DNA of 64,000 nt, from contig JAQPZY010001148.1 of assembly GCA_029931535.1 (NCBI GenBank), forward strand, positions 896,501 to 960,500. Reading direction: 5' to 3'. The notes below the pieces were generated by a model. The model was not told where the DNA came from, made no database searches, and saw nothing but the letters and a program-made list of their open reading frames with translations. Position 1 is the stretch's first letter, and every line of letters starts with the position of its first letter. Source of the stretch: Margaritifera margaritifera. Taxonomy: Eukaryota; Mollusca; Bivalvia; Unionida; Margaritiferidae. The position numbers and the translations under genes are program-made. This document shows positions 63,043 through 64,000 of this stretch, one piece after another.

Positions 63043-63426
63043 GTAGTAAAGTCACAGTCAAAGAGCCGTGGTAGTTCAGTACGTAGTAAAGTCACCGTCA
63101 AAGAGCCGTGGTAGTTCAGTACGTATTACTGAGTCACCGTCAAAAAGCCGTGGTAGTTCAGTACGTAGTAAAGTCACCGTCAAAGAGCCGTGGTAGTTCA
63201 GTACGTGGTAAAGTCACCGTCAAAAAGCCGTGGTAGTTCAGTACGTAGTAAAGTCACCGTCAAAGAGCCGTGGTAGTTCAGTATGTAGTAAAGTCACCGT
63301 CAAAGAGCCGTGGTAGTTCAATACGTAGTAAAGTCACCGCCAAAGAGCCGTGGTAGTTCAGTACGTAGTAAAGTCACCGTCAAAAAGCCGTGGTAGTTCA
63401 GTACGTAGTAAAGTCACCGTCAAAGA
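63043..63426 (+). repeat. 40 bp tandem array of a SINE head
   Basis: Nine units with 'gccgtggtagttcagtacgt' at 63065, 63105, 63147, 63187, 63227, 63267, 63307, 63347 and 63387 (one step is 42 bp). The tenth position, 63427, is the head of an intact-looking SINE ('gccatggtagctcagtagtt'). Each unit therefore carries an A-box-like TGGTAGTTCAGT. Confidence 0.95.
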
Positions 63427-63580
63427 GCCATGGTAGCTCAGTAGTTAGCGTGCCAGACTCGCTATCGATAGGGCGCGGTTCGAATCCTACCATCGGTTCA
63501 GTCCACACATTACTCCAGTTGCCTCGCCCCTAAATATCCTACTGGTATTGTTGTGTCGTAAAACACCAAACCAAAAACTG
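63425..63580 (+). mobile_element. SINE-C, tRNA-derived
   Basis: A-box TAGCTCAGTAG and a perfect B-box GGTTCGAATCC (63477-63487) lie in the right order, with a spacing of about 35-45 bp. The tail reads 'gtcgtaaaacaccaaaccaa' and ends A-rich. A cloverleaf cannot be completed (the T-stem and acceptor do not pair well), so it is a SINE rather than a tRNA gene. Confidence 0.75.
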
Positions 63581-64000
63581 AAGACAGCTGTGGATTTAGC
63601 TAAAGGATTTTTTAAATGACCAAATACGCACTTATAAACTTTTTAAACGCCACTTGGAGTCGCTACTAAAGCAATCCGTAATTTTACTATTACGTCATCA
63701 CTGGCATTAAAGCAATTAGATACCGCTCTTTCGTTTCAAATATGCATTTGCAAAGTGTTGGCTTATCTGTTGTTTATTTCCTTAGATCGTTAATTGTGAT
63801 GATGAGTTCAATTTTTACCAAGTGCATATTCGTGTTAGAATGAAGAGTAACGCCAAGGCTATGTACACATTTTCCCAACAACTTTCCGAGATGAATTGTT
63901 AGATGTTCTCGCTAAATTCAGGATGAAGGTAAGCCACCTATTAGAAACAGTACTTAAGGCGACAATATAAAAGTCATGTATCATCATTTTAAATACTATT
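63581..64000. other. no recognisable gene
   Basis: No motif recognised up to the window end. Confidence 0.4.

Noticed and set aside
63043..63426. CRISPR-like regular array (40 bp units)
   Set aside because: The whole unit is repeated without variable spacers, and the genome is an animal's; it is a minisatellite derived from a SINE head.
63427..63500. Functional tRNA gene
   Set aside because: The A and B boxes are good, but the acceptor and T stems do not pair, and a SINE-like tail follows.

Overview
This 64 kb window looks like a non-coding, transposon-rich stretch of an invertebrate animal genome, most likely a mollusc or another lophotrochozoan. It is AT-rich and full of micro- and minisatellites. 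It carries tRNA-derived SINEs, an I/Nimb-like LINE whose 3' end runs into AATC-type repeats, RTE-like LINEs, a Penelope-like element and a hAT MITE. I recognise no host protein-coding gene and no functional RNA gene. Nearly every long open frame is either transposon or virus-derived debris or an artefact of simple repeats. The taxonomic call is an inference from repeat types.

Layout. 1-7.99 kb: unique-looking sequence with short tandem repeats, a cluster of SINE fragments in opposite orientations (1.0-1.6 kb) and the 3' end of an RTE-like LINE (3.3-3.9 kb). 8.01-16.74 kb: a decayed virus-derived element bounded by ~233 bp terminal inverted repeats, with all recognisable genes on the + strand. 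These are a possible minor capsid or core protein, a double-jelly-roll-type major capsid protein, a small protein with 'LSxxQ' motifs, an adenain-like cysteine protease, a fibre-like protein with a C1q/TNF-like head, and two diverged tandem copies of a hydrophobic structural-type protein. No polymerase, integrase or packaging ATPase is visible. It is the morphogenesis half of a Polinton/adintovirus-like genome and is broken in essentially every gene.

16.86-24.57 kb: a Penelope-like element (RT plus GIY-YIG endonuclease) interrupted by a nearly full-length I/Nimb-type LINE (18.818-24.489 kb). The LINE landed inside the Penelope element's hammerhead-ribozyme-like motif and duplicated 11 bp of it on either side. 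24.6-28.4 kb: mostly unrecognised sequence with a SINE fragment and a possible solo LTR.

28.418-54.730 kb: a head-to-tail segmental duplication (28.418-40.610 and 40.619-54.730 kb). Each unit ends in the same decayed RTE-like LINE with a C-terminal C2H2 finger. Differences between the units (a hAT MITE with an 8 bp target duplication, an inverted-repeat segment lost from unit 1, a 13 bp deletion through the RT active site in unit 2) give a relative history.

54.7-64 kb: a satellite-rich tail with minisatellites of 34-41 bp, a 1.6 kb array of 28/51 bp units, two copies of one tRNA-derived SINE, and a 40 bp array whose unit is the promoter-bearing head of the SINE at its end.
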